Both the position numbers and the translations under genes were made by a program. This document shows, in pieces, positions 55,612 through 63,128 of a DNA stretch of 64,000 bases. The notes beneath the pieces are model-generated. The model saw only the letters and a list, made by a program, of their open reading frames with translations, did no database searches and was not told the DNA's origin. How positions within the stretch are numbered: position 1 is the first letter of the stretch; each line of letters opens with the position of its first letter. The stretch covers positions 1-64,000 of the forward strand of contig JAHAFI010000005.1 in NCBI GenBank assembly GCA_018374355.1. The letters are read 5' to 3'. This DNA is from Clostridiales bacterium (GTDB lineage: Bacteria > Bacillota > Clostridia > Lachnospirales > Lachnospiraceae).

Positions 55612-56214
55612 TCAAATATTCGACTCTGCCGTCACCTGCACACATTCCTTCACCTTCGCCCGAATCCTCTGAAGGGCATTGTCAATGGATTTTGGTGTCT
55701 TTTCCAGCCGTTCCGCAATCTGAAGATAATTTTCCCCATCCAGATACAGCTCCAGCACCTGATTTTCAAAGCTGCTCAATTGTCGGCGAATTCTGTTTTC
55801 CATGTTGACAGCATTTTCTTGGGCAATCACAATATTTTCCGGGCTCTGCTGAAACACGCTGCTGAATTCTTTTTCCCATTCCTCACCGCTCAAGGATACA
55901 TAGCTGTTCAGCGGCTGATGCTTCTGACGGTTTGAGGACTGAATCGCATGATATATCTGCCTGTCCACACAAAGCTGGGCAAAGGTATAAAATGAGGCAT
56001 CCCTGTCATTCCGGTAATCCCTCACCGCCTTAAAAAGTCCGATCATTCCCTCCTGAATCAGATCGTCCTGATCCCCTCCTACCAGATACAGCACTCTTGC
56101 CTTCTGGCGAACCATGGGTTTGTACTTTTCGATCAGATACTCGATTACCCCGTCATCCCCCTGCTGCATCATCTGCAGCAGTTCTTCATCCGTGTATTTT
56201 GTATATTCCTTCAT
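55612..56214 (-). CDS. sigH: Sigma-H-type RNA polymerase sigma factor
   Basis: 200 residues, sigma-70 type. Region 2: DDLIQEGMIGLFKAVRDYRNDRDASFYTFAQLCVDRQI; region 4: FENQVLELYLDGENYLQIAERLEKTPKSIDNALQRIRAK. Regions 1 and 3 are missing as in Spo0H. Position after cysS, mrnC and rlmB is the conserved location of sigH in Bacillus and Clostridia, where it drives early sporulation genes. RBS GGAG is rather far from the ATG (about 17 nt), consistent with coupled or weak translation. Confidence 0.93.
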   Translation of the reverse strand: MKEYTKYTDEELLQMMQQGDDGVIEYLIEKYKPMVRQKARVLYLVGGDQDDLIQEGMIGLFKAVRDYRNDRDASFYTFAQLCVDRQIYHAIQSSNRQKHQPLNSYVSLSGEEWEKEFSSVFQQSPENIVIAQENAVNMENRIRRQLSSFENQVLELYLDGENYLQIAERLEKTPKSIDNALQRIRAKVKECVQVTAESNI

Positions 56215-56244
56215 GAATCTGTTTCCATACTCCTCTGAATGCTC

Positions 56245-56976
56245 TTATCCCCGCTGACGGGAAATCTCAAATGCCAGAATCCCTGCCGCAACGGAAGCAT
56301 TCAGGGAATCGATATCTCCTTTCATGGGAATGGAAGCAACGAAATCACAGGCTTCCCTTACCAGACGGCTGACACCTTCCCCTTCATTTCCGATCACAAG
56401 CCCCATCGGTCCCTTCAGATCCAGATCGTAATAAGCGGTGCCACCCATATCCGCACACACAAACCACATGCCTTCTTTTTTCAGTTCTTCCATGGTTGCT
56501 TTCAGATTTGTCACCTTTGCTACCGGCGTATAGTTCAGCGCCCCCGCGGATGTTTTTGCAACTACCGCTGTAAGGCCTGCCGCTCTTCTTTTCGGGATGA
56601 TAACGCCGTGGGCGCCCGCCAGATTGGCAGTACGGATCATCGCTCCCAGATTGTGCGGGTCCTCGATATTATCCAGCAGCAGGATAAATGGCGGCTCACC
56701 TTTTTCTTTCGCCCTCGCCAGAATATCCTCCACCGACGCATATTCGTAGGAAGCTGCAATGGCAATCACACCCTGATGCTTTCCCGTCTCGGATAACTGA
56801 TCCAGCCGTTCTTTTTTCACATAATTGATAATGGTATCATGCTTTCTTGCTTCTCTGGCAATGGACCTTACCGGACCATCCTGACAGCCGTCCAGAATAT
56901 AAAGCTTATCCACGGTCTTTCCCGCCCGGAAAGCCTCCAGCACCGCATTTCTTCCCTCTATTTTATTTTCCGTCAT
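56245..56976 (-). CDS. rlmB: 23S rRNA 2'-O-methyltransferase RlmB (SpoU)
   Basis: 243 residues of the SpoU/TrmH class: substrate-binding N-terminal domain (1-75, GRNAVLEAFRAGKTVDKLYI) and knotted catalytic domain with motif 1 DNIEDPHNLGAMIRTANLAG, motif 2 VIGNEGEGVSRLVREAC and motif 3 SLNASVAAGIL. It methylates G2251 of 23S rRNA in E. coli. It overlaps mrnC by 14 bp and starts after GGAGGCTTTGG. Confidence 0.95.
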   Translation of the reverse strand: MTENKIEGRNAVLEAFRAGKTVDKLYILDGCQDGPVRSIAREARKHDTIINYVKKERLDQLSETGKHQGVIAIAASYEYASVEDILARAKEKGEPPFILLLDNIEDPHNLGAMIRTANLAGAHGVIIPKRRAAGLTAVVAKTSAGALNYTPVAKVTNLKATMEELKKEGMWFVCADMGGTAYYDLDLKGPMGLVIGNEGEGVSRLVREACDFVASIPMKGDIDSLNASVAAGILAFEISRQRG

Positions 56977-57394
56977 CCAAAGCCTCCAATCCGATTTTTA
57001 TCAAATCAATCATTCTGCAATGTTGTTCTGTGAGATACAGATATCCCATCACTGCCTCAAATCCCGTGGCTCTCCGGTATTCCCCGGTAGTGGCGTTTTT
57101 TGCAGTGGTATAGGACTTGGCATTTCTCCCACGCTTATAAACAGCCTCTTCCTCCGGCGTAAGCAACGGCTCCAGCGCCCCGATCATAGCAGACTGGGTC
57201 TGGGCTTTTACCAGACGGCTTGCCCGTTTATGCAGTTTATTCGCCTGACAATTTCCCTGCTTGATCAGAATAGTCCGGATATACAGTTCATAAATCCCAT
57301 CTCCGATATACGCCAAGGCAAGAGGCGAATAGGTGCGGATATCCGGGTCATCCAGTTGAAATTGTTCTTTCAGATAACTTATGCTCTCTTCCAT
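56963..57394 (-). CDS. mrnC: Mini-ribonuclease III
   Basis: 143 residues, an RNase III catalytic domain without the dsRNA-binding domain. [17 protein letters not shown] holds the catalytic acidic residues; [16 protein letters not shown] and [14 protein letters not shown] are typical of MrnC, which matures 23S rRNA. It overlaps cysS by 16 bp and rlmB by 14 bp, the same order as in B. subtilis. Confidence 0.95.
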   Translation of the reverse strand: MEESISYLKEQFQLDDPDIRTYSPLALAYIGDGIYELYIRTILIKQGNCQANKLHKRASRLVKAQTQSAMIGALEPLLTPEEEAVYKRGRNAKSYTTAKNATTGEYRRATGFEAVMGYLYLTEQHCRMIDLIKIGLEALDDGK

Positions 57395-58785
57395 TTTACT
57401 CCCTCTCTGGTATCCTCCAGAATAATTCCCTGCGCCAGCAGTTGGTCGCGGATCTCGTCAGCCCGTTTGAAATCTCTGGATTTTCTGGCAGCCTGACGCT
57501 CTTCAATCAATTTTTCGATTGCATCATCCAGATTCTCCTCGGCTCTTTCCACAATCAGACCTAAAACATCACTGAGGGAAATGATTTCTTTTTTTACAGC
57601 TTCCGCAAATTCTCCGGAGGAGGTTTCTCCTGCATTGGTATTTGCGAATTTTACCAGTTCAAAGATGGCTGATACCGCATCCGCAGTGTTCAGATCGTCA
57701 TCCATAGCTTCCTCAAATTTTTTACGGTAAACCGCCATTTCTTCCATCAGCGCTTTTTCTTCTGCCGTCATTTCTTCCAGCTTTGCTCCCTCGGACAGAT
57801 GTTTCAGATTTGTCACAGCAGTCACGATTCTTTCCAGCGCGCTTTTGGAGGATTCCATGATCTCCTGACTGAAGTTGATTGGGCTTCTGTAATGTGCGCT
57901 GAGCATGAAGAAACGCAGCACCTGAAGATCATACTGTTCCCCGATTTCCCTTACGGTAAAGAAATTTCCCAGTGATTTGGACATTTTTCTGTTGTCAATA
58001 TTCAGGAAACCATTGTGCAGCCAGTAGCGGGCAAACGGTTTTCCGTTGCAGCATTCGCTCTGGGCAATTTCATTTTCATGGTGGGGGAATACCAGATCCT
58101 CTCCGCCTGCATGGATATCGATCTCCTCACCCAGATATTTTTTGGACATTACGGAACATTCAATATGCCAGCCGGGACGTCCCTCACCCCATGGAGACAC
58201 CCAGAATGGTTCTCCGTCTTTTTTCGGTTTCCACAGTACAAAATCCAGCGGATCTTCCTTCTGATCTTCCCCGGATACCAGCAGGGAACGATTGCCGGAA
58301 CGCAGATCATCCAGATTTTTGTGAGACAGTTTTCCGTATTCGTCAAATTTTCTTGTGCGGAAATATACGGTTCCCTCTACGGGATAAGCATACCCCTTGT
58401 CAACCAGTGTCTGAATCATATCGATCATTCCGTCAATTTCCTGTGTAGCTTTTGGATGGGTGGTCGCTTCCCTTACATTCATATCTGCCATATCTTTTTT
58501 GCATTCTTTGATATAACGCTCGGAAATTTCTTCTGCCGGAACACCTTCTTCAATGGATTTTTTGATGATTTTATCGTCCACATCCGTGAAATTGGAAACA
58601 AAATTCACTTCATAGCCTTTGTATTCCATGTAACGGCGAGCCGTATCGAATACGATCATCGGGCGGGCATTTCCGATATGGATAAAATTGTATACGGTAG
58701 GTCCGCATACGTACATTTTCACCTTTCCTTCTTCCAACGGTACAAATTCTTCTTTTTTCTTTGTCAGCGTATTATACAGTTTCAT
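57379..58785 (-). CDS. cysS: Cysteinyl-tRNA synthetase
   Basis: 468 residues. Class I signature HIGN in [16 protein letters not shown], zinc ligands in [17 protein letters not shown] and [12 protein letters not shown], and KMSKS in [12 protein letters not shown]. The C-terminus has the DALR and anticodon domains. The ATG at 58785 follows AAAAGGAG; an earlier extension lies inside cysE. It overlaps the cysE end by 14 bp. Controlled by the T-box. Confidence 0.97.
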   Translation of the reverse strand: MKLYNTLTKKKEEFVPLEEGKVKMYVCGPTVYNFIHIGNARPMIVFDTARRYMEYKGYEVNFVSNFTDVDDKIIKKSIEEGVPAEEISERYIKECKKDMADMNVREATTHPKATQEIDGMIDMIQTLVDKGYAYPVEGTVYFRTRKFDEYGKLSHKNLDDLRSGNRSLLVSGEDQKEDPLDFVLWKPKKDGEPFWVSPWGEGRPGWHIECSVMSKKYLGEEIDIHAGGEDLVFPHHENEIAQSECCNGKPFARYWLHNGFLNIDNRKMSKSLGNFFTVREIGEQYDLQVLRFFMLSAHYRSPINFSQEIMESSKSALERIVTAVTNLKHLSEGAKLEEMTAEEKALMEEMAVYRKKFEEAMDDDLNTADAVSAIFELVKFANTNAGETSSGEFAEAVKKEIISLSDVLGLIVERAEENLDDAIEKLIEERQAARKSRDFKRADEIRDQLLAQGIILEDTREGVKWKRA

Positions 58786-59527
58786 GGGCTTTGTTCTCCT
58801 TTTCTTCTTTTTTTCCTGCCTTCGGCTCCTCCTGCCGGGTATTTGCCGTGAGACAGGCATCATATTTTACATAACAGCCGTTCAGTTCTTTTTCCAGTTC
58901 CAATACTCTCATACTTAATTTTGCATTTTCCTCCCGAAGGCTGCGGATGGCATCCTTTACCGGGTCAGGCAGATGTCCGTGATCCATATTGTTTCGAGGA
59001 ATCTTGACATCCTTCTGGCGGACAATTCTTCCCGGAATCCCCACCACGGTACAGTTGGGCGGTACTTCCTCCAAAACCACCGATCCGGCACCGATCTTGG
59101 AATTTGCTCCGATGGTAAAGGAACCGATAATCTTTGCCCCTGCGCTCACCATCACATTATCTTCCAGCGTAGGATGACGTTTCCCGGTCTCTTTTCCGTT
59201 ACCTCCCAGAGTCACCCCCTGATACAGCGTCACATTGTCACCGATAATAGTGGTCTCTCCGATGATCACACCGCTTCCATGGTCGATAAACAATCCTTTT
59301 CCGATGGTTGCTCCCGGGTGTATTTCAATACCCGTTTTTCTGGCCGCCCGCTGGGAAATCAGACGCGCCATAAAATAATGACCTTTCTTATATAGTTTAT
59401 GGGCTCTCCGGTATTGGATCATGACCCGGAAACTGGGATACAGCAATACCTCCCATGGCGTTTTTATTGCCGGGTCACGCTCCTGAATCACCTGAAACTC
59501 TTCTTTTAAATGTTCGATAAAGCTCAA
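58772..59527 (-). CDS. cysE: Serine O-acetyltransferase (TTG start)
   Basis: 251 residues. CysE makes O-acetylserine, the precursor of cysteine. N-terminal helical part (~1-60), left-handed beta-helix with hexapeptide repeats ([32 protein letters not shown] with catalytic His/Asp) and a C-terminal extension rich in Glu and Lys. The start is TTG at 59527: GGGAGG lies 7 nt upstream of it, whereas the ATG five codons earlier is itself part of that ribosome site and has none of its own. First gene of the T-box operon. Confidence 0.92.
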   Translation of the reverse strand: MSFIEHLKEEFQVIQERDPAIKTPWEVLLYPSFRVMIQYRRAHKLYKKGHYFMARLISQRAARKTGIEIHPGATIGKGLFIDHGSGVIIGETTIIGDNVTLYQGVTLGGNGKETGKRHPTLEDNVMVSAGAKIIGSFTIGANSKIGAGSVVLEEVPPNCTVVGIPGRIVRQKDVKIPRNNMDHGHLPDPVKDAIRSLREENAKLSMRVLELEKELNGCYVKYDACLTANTRQEEPKAGKKEEKENKAHETV

Positions 59528-59571
59528 ATTTATTCCTCCCATCTGAGAAATTCAAGTTTAAGTTTCAAGAC

Positions 59572-59829
59572 AAAAAATCCGCGGCTACTCCCTCTCAAGA
59601 GACGAAGTAATCCGCGGTTCCACTCTTTTTAAAGATGTTTCTGACATCTTTCACTCTATGCATGTAACGTATGCTCACGAATCCGGCTATCTGGCCTCTG
59701 CCCTTTCACCGAATCAGCTCCCGGACGCACTTCTCTGTCAAATTCATGGGATGGCTTCCAGCCGATGACCTTCCCTCTCTGGATTCTTTTTAACAGATAC
59801 TCTTTCCATTCTCTGCTTTTTTCTGATTC
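59572..59829 (-). ncRNA. T-box leader (cysteine)
   Basis: Minus strand. The T-box sequence AGAGTGGAACCGCGG (59612-59626) pairs with tRNA-NCCA; the competing terminator (CCGCGG...CCGCGG, then ATTTTTT) is at 59572-59617. Stem I contains AGUA (59798-59801), the helix UCUGUUAAA/UUUGACAGA (59789-59797 with 59734-59742), and the specifier loop GAA-G-UGC at 59727-59733. UGC is a Cys codon, fitting cysE-cysS below. Uncharged tRNA-Cys should permit read-through. Confidence 0.93.
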
Positions 59830-59835
59830 CTATTT

Positions 59836-59864
59836 AGTTTATGAAAAAATTCAGGTTTTGTCAA
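59836..59864 (-). promoter_or_regulatory. Promoter of the cysteine T-box operon
   Basis: TTGACA (59859-59864), 17 bp, TAAACT (59836-59841) on the minus strand; the start point would be near 59829. Confidence 0.8.
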
Positions 59865-60041
59865 CCGTTTGAGCGGGAATTATTTTGCCCTGTTGTAACT
59901 ATTCAGGGCCCTGTCCTTCATAGTCACGAATGCATGCACTCGAATCGCATGGTATGCGGTTTGGCGCTCGCAGGTCTCGGGATTGACTTGCATTGAGTCA
60001 ACACTTCACGGGACAGTACAAGGCTGAACTATAATACTCTG
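59865..60041. other. Intergenic region between T-box promoter and GH130 gene
   Basis: 177 bp with no gene. It contains self-complementary blocks, CCCTG (59889-59893)/CAGGG (59905-59909) and CTGTCC (59911-59916)/GGACAG (60011-60016), so it could fold as one ~105-nt element. No terminator T-run follows the GH130 stop. Not recognised. Confidence 0.4.
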
Positions 60042-61112
60042 TTACTCCCCGTCTGCCACAGCCACAGCAATTTTAGAATCTGCGGTTCCGTAATAGAGAT
60101 AATATTTTTCTTTGAAATAAACCATTCCCTCTATAAAACAGGTTGGCATGACCTGACCGTTCAATTCAAAGGGTTCTGACGGGCTGATAAATGGCTCTCT
60201 CGTCCGGGCAAACACACTGACCGGATTGTCCGGGTCCAAAAGAAGCTGTCCTGCCTGATACATGGTATCATGTCCCCCTGCCATTTCCGGGTTCGGCCCT
60301 TTTCCGTTGTACAAAAGCACGATTCCATTTTCTGTCAGCACTGCCTGAGGCCCCGGTTCACATAGCACCTCATCATACCGACCCTTGCGGGGAGCAATCA
60401 CCGGAAACAAAACCGGATTGTCTGCCCCATCCGCCAAAAATTCTACAGGTTCCCAATCCTTCAGATTGTCCGAAACTGCCGCATAGATATTGGTTTCACC
60501 CCAGTACATCCAGTATTTTCCCTGTATTTTTGCCGCATAAAAATGAGAATCTTTTCGTTCACAGACAACGGCTCCTGATTTTGACCAGAGCTCTGCATAT
60601 TTTCCGTTCAGCGCTTTTCCAAAAACAGGTCCATGTTTTTTCCAGTGCAGCAGATCTTCACTTTCTGCACAGCATAAGCGGGCAATTTTTCCATCATACG
60701 CCGTATAGTACAGAAAATACTGTCCATCCTCTCTTTCTATAATGCGCGGGTCCTCGCATCCTCCATCCCACTCGATTTCACGGAATTCATCCTGCTCCGG
60801 GTACAGTACCGGCTGGAGCAGGGTTTCAAAATGCAGCCCGTCATTACTGACTGCAAGACCCACTCTTGAGGTTCCCGCATGGGTTCCCTCCCGGTCTTCC
60901 GCGCGATAGAGCAGATATACCTTATCATCCCTCACAACTGCCGCCGGGTTAAACACATCCTTTGCCTCCCAACAGATTTCCTGCCTGTTTACCGGACAGT
61001 AAAAGGCGGTTTCTTCTTTTGGTGTAAGGCAGGGATTTGCTGAACCGGCCTTTACAAACGGGCCGATCATCCAATCGTATTCTTTTTTCATCGTACATTC
61101 TTCTTTTTTCAT
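60042..61112 (-). CDS. GH130-family glycoside phosphorylase/hydrolase
   Basis: 356 residues forming a five-bladed propeller. N-terminal DVFNPAAVVRDDKVYLLYRAEDREG and GGCEDPRIIEREDGQYFLYYTAYDG (the Asp-based active site), plus SESEDLLHWKKHGP-like repeats and ENGIVLLYNGKGPNP. GH130 enzymes act on beta-mannosides (phosphorylases or beta-1,2-mannosidases); the lack of a signal peptide suits intracellular phosphorolysis. The ATG at 61112 shares one base with the ispF stop (TGATG), with AAAGGAG supplied by a short tandem repeat. Confidence 0.9.
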   Translation of the reverse strand: MKKEECTMKKEYDWMIGPFVKAGSANPCLTPKEETAFYCPVNRQEICWEAKDVFNPAAVVRDDKVYLLYRAEDREGTHAGTSRVGLAVSNDGLHFETLLQPVLYPEQDEFREIEWDGGCEDPRIIEREDGQYFLYYTAYDGKIARLCCAESEDLLHWKKHGPVFGKALNGKYAELWSKSGAVVCERKDSHFYAAKIQGKYWMYWGETNIYAAVSDNLKDWEPVEFLADGADNPVLFPVIAPRKGRYDEVLCEPGPQAVLTENGIVLLYNGKGPNPEMAGGHDTMYQAGQLLLDPDNPVSVFARTREPFISPSEPFELNGQVMPTCFIEGMVYFKEKYYLYYGTADSKIAVAVADGE

Positions 61113-61160
61113 CAATCGTTCTCCTTTTTTTCGTCAATCGTTCTCCTTTTTTCATCAATC
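61077..61160 (-). repeat. Short tandem repeat carrying SD and start codon
   Basis: Four tandem copies of GATTGATGAAAAAAGGAGAAC: 61160-61140 (21 nt), 61139-61118 (22 nt, one extra A and ATG changed to ACG), 61117-61097 (GGAG changed to GAAG) and a degenerate 61096-61077. They encode the IDEK repeats at the IspF tail and also supply ribosome site (copy 2) and start codon (copy 3) of the GH130 gene. Confidence 0.85.
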
Positions 61161-61618
61161 ATGCAAATAGCCTGAGAGGAAATTCCCTGCATGGTTCCGG
61201 TAAAGCCCAGCCCTTCTTCCGTTGTTGCCTTGATGTTTACCTGATCTGCAGATATCCTTAATGCATTTGCCACGTTTTCTATCATCGTATCAATATAAGG
61301 CAGTAATTTGGGTTTCTGAGCAATAATCGTTGCATCCAGATTCACTACCTGATAGCCTTTTTCATCCAACAGCTCTCCAACCTTCTGGAGCAGCAGAATG
61401 CTGGAAATCCCTTTATACTGAGGGTCTGTATCCGGAAAATGACGCCCGATATCCCGCAGCGCCGCCGCTCCCAGAAGAGCATCCATGATGGCATGTACCA
61501 CAACATCCGCATCCGAATGGCCCAAAAGTCCCAGCTCCCAAGGGATTTTTACCCCTCCCAGAATTAAATCTCTTCCTTCTGTAAGCTTGTGTACATCGTA
61601 TCCCATTCCAACTCTCAT
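61112..61618 (-). CDS. ispF: 2-C-methyl-D-erythritol 2,4-cyclodiphosphate synthase
   Basis: 168 residues, about ten longer than usual. MEP-pathway enzyme of isoprenoid synthesis. Zinc ligands in GYDVHKL (Asp8, His10) and [20 protein letters not shown] (His42); [18 protein letters not shown] and QAICM end the conserved core. The last residues, [15 protein letters not shown], derive from the tandem repeat. RBS AGAAAGGA is 9 nt before the ATG. Upstream, the same frame stays open for a further 109 codons of lysine-rich sequence. Confidence 0.95.
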   Translation of the reverse strand: MRVGMGYDVHKLTEGRDLILGGVKIPWELGLLGHSDADVVVHAIMDALLGAAALRDIGRHFPDTDPQYKGISSILLLQKVGELLDEKGYQVVNLDATIIAQKPKLLPYIDTMIENVANALRISADQVNIKATTEEGLGFTGTMQGISSQAICMIDEKRRTIDEKKEND

Positions 61619-61945
61619 ATGATTTGTGTCCTTTCTGTGCGTTTTTACTGTTCTGCTATGTCTGTTGCTGCTTTTTGGTTTTTGCTGTTTTTTGTTTTTT
61701 TGCTTTACTACTTTTGCCGCTTTTTTATTCTTGCTAATTTTCTGCTCTTGCTGTTTTCCGTTTCTTTTCTGCTTTTCTGTTTTTCTACCTTTCTGTTTCC
61801 TGCTGCTTTTCTGTTTTCTGCTGTTTTTCTGTTTTCTGCTGTTTTTCTGTTTCCTGCTGCTTTTCTGTTCCTCGGATTTCGATTTTCCTACTCTATCTGC
61901 TTTTACATCTAAGTATTCATTGCTTTCATCATACCGCAGTTTTTT
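61619..61945 (-). other. Lysine-rich open frame upstream of and in frame with ispF
   Basis: 109 stop-free codons from 61945 to 61619 run in frame into the ispF ATG. The translation starts [20 protein letters not shown], then four (S/N)SRKQK hexapeptides (18-nt repeats, 61861-61790) and a Lys/Gln-rich stretch. No in-frame ATG, GTG or TTG exists; an ATG at 61949 sits one frame off, separated by a run of seven A. With six A it would read [12 protein letters not shown]. Either a frameshifted basic-protein gene, a slippage site, or low-complexity DNA. Antisense hydrophobic frames are mirror images of it. Confidence 0.45.
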
Positions 61946-62153
61946 TCATTTTTCAATGCTCTTTCAATTCCTCAAAGATTTTATAGATTATAGAATATCC
62001 CGAAAAAAATGCTTCAAGTACATCTCTGCATTTTCTTCTGCAGGACGTGCGTTATGCGGTATATTCCTGCTGCATCCATCCTGTCTCTGCCCTGCACCCC
62101 GTTACCGCTGCCGGAACTTATGCAGTAACTTTTCCTGTCATCCATTACGTCTT

Positions 62154-62403
62154 TTGGACATATACAAGAGATTCTTTTTTTGTATGTCCAAATATAGGTT
62201 TTTTTGCCTTGCGAAAATTCAAATACTGTCCTTTTGGACATATAAAGCGAAATCTTTCAGATATGTCCAAGATTTTGGTAGAATCATGGACGTATCCTAG
62301 CATATTTCTTCCTCAGGTCCAAACACACATTTTTTTCAAAATAATTCCTCATATTTCTTTACTGTCTTGGACGTATACGCTGAAATTTTATGCCTATGTC
62401 CAA
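62154..62403. repeat. Cluster of four TTGGAC...GTCCAA inverted-repeat units
   Basis: Four 37-38-bp units at 62154-62191, 62234-62270, 62286-62322 and 62367-62403. Each starts (T/A)TGGAC(A/G)TAT and ends GTCCAA; unit 2 has perfect 10-bp arms TTGGACATAT/ATATGTCCAA. The inner 17-20 bp differ, and unit starts are spaced 80, 52 and 81 bp. Confidence 0.85.
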
Positions 62404-62638
62404 ACGTGTGAGCATTGGTTGAAATTTAAGTAACCACTCTTTTACTATATCCAACACGAGATATTGTCTGCTGCTGAATCCTCACTGAGCCCTGACCGAA
62501 ATTCCGACTGAATTTCATGTAAGATCAAAATCCGATTTCGTCCATTCAAACTGGGGATAAACTTTTCACTTCAAATCTGAAATTCTGATGCTAAAATTAT
62601 CGGGCTGAAATTCTTGTAAATTTATGTAAAAAAAGTTC

Positions 62639-62667
62639 TTGACTTTCTTTCAACAATTTAATATAAT
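62639..62667 (+). promoter_or_regulatory. Promoter of first tRNA-Met
   Basis: TTGACT (62639-62644), 17 bp, TATAAT (62662-62667), about 35 bp before the tRNA. Confidence 0.8.
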
Positions 62668-62702
62668 GTTCAAGCAGGTTGCGGTTAGCGCCTACGAATC
62701 TT

Positions 62703-62776
62703 GGCGAGATAGCTCAGTTGGCTAGAGCATGCGGTTCATACCCGCAGTGTCGAGGGTTCGAATCCCCCTCTCGCTA
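62703..62776 (+). tRNA. tRNA-Met (CAT), copy 1
   Basis: 74 nt: acceptor GGCGAGA/TCTCGCT, D-arm AGCTCAGTTGGCTAGAGC, anticodon stem GCGGT/ACCCGC region with loop TTCATAC (CAT), T-arm GAGGGTTCGAATCCCCCTC, discriminator A. The body resembles elongator tRNA-Met rather than initiator. CCA not encoded. Confidence 0.93.
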
Positions 62777-62800
62777 CTTTAAAAGAATTTTAAAAATTGC

Positions 62801-62829
62801 TTGACATTTTTCCAATTCTTTTATATAAT
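62801..62829 (+). promoter_or_regulatory. Promoter of tRNA-Val
   Basis: Consensus TTGACA (62801-62806), 17 bp, TATAAT (62824-62829), between the first tRNA-Met and tRNA-Val. Confidence 0.8.
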
Positions 62830-62862
62830 ATCAAACAGGTTGTGAAAACAATCAAGACCCAT

Positions 62863-62935
62863 GGGATCTTAGCTCAGCTGGGAGAGCATCTGCCTTACAA
62901 GCAGAGGGTCACAGGTTCGAGCCCTGTAGGTCCCA
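62863..62935 (+). tRNA. tRNA-Val (TAC)
   Basis: 73 nt: acceptor GGGATCT/AGGTCCC, D-arm AGCTCAGCTGGGAGAGC, anticodon stem CTGC/GCAG with loop CTTACAA (anticodon TAC), T-arm ACAGGTTCGAGCCCTGT, discriminator A. CCA not encoded. Confidence 0.95.
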
Positions 62936-62962
62936 TTCTTCTTTAAGAAGATATTTTCATAT

Positions 62963-63036
62963 GGCGAGATAGCTCAGTTGGCTAGAGCATGCGGTTCATA
63001 CCCGCAGTGTCGAGGGTTCGAATCCCCCTCTCGCTA
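62963..63036 (+). tRNA. tRNA-Met (CAT), copy 2
   Basis: Identical over all 74 nt to the copy at 62703-62776. No promoter lies in the 27 bp after tRNA-Val, so it is cotranscribed with it. Confidence 0.93.
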
Positions 63037-63040
63037 CTTT

Positions 63041-63067
63041 AAAATCCTGAATAATCAGGATTTTTTT
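63041..63067 (+). terminator. Terminator of the tRNA cluster
   Basis: Perfect 10-bp arms AAAATCCTGA (63041-63050) and TCAGGATTTT (63055-63064), loop ATAA, followed by TTT. Confidence 0.85.
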
Positions 63068-63090
63068 GTTTGTCAAAATTATTTTATATG

Positions 63091-63124
63091 CAGACGGCCC
63101 GGGACAAAAATCCCGGGCCGTCTG
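63091..63124 (-). terminator. Very stable hairpin after the aldo/keto reductase gene
   Basis: CAGACGGCCCGGGA (63091-63104) and its perfect complement (63111-63124) form a 14-bp GC-rich stem with a 6-base loop, 4 bp beyond the stop. The T-run is poor on both strands. Confidence 0.7.
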
Positions 63125-63128
63125 TATT

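Larger units (their letters stand above)
61949..62702. other. Long intergenic region between ispF and the tRNA cluster
   Basis: About 750 bp without a supportable gene. It holds the four TTGGAC palindromes (62154-62403) and the tRNA promoter (62639-62667). A 75-codon minus-strand frame at 62014-62241 overlaps the palindromes and has no ribosome site. Confidence 0.6.

Noticed and set aside
62014..62241. Minus-strand frame of 75 codons next to the lysine-rich frame
   Set aside because: No ribosome site, overlaps two palindromic units, and has no domain-like pattern.
61626..62300. Plus-strand hydrophobic frame of about 220 codons
   Set aside because: It is the antisense of the lysine-rich purine tract and of the palindrome region; Phe/Cys/Leu-rich low complexity, no ribosome site.
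62154..62403. Possible CRISPR array
   Set aside because: Each unit is itself an inverted repeat, unit spacing is uneven (80, 52, 81 bp), there is no constant direct repeat of 24-40 bp and no cas gene.
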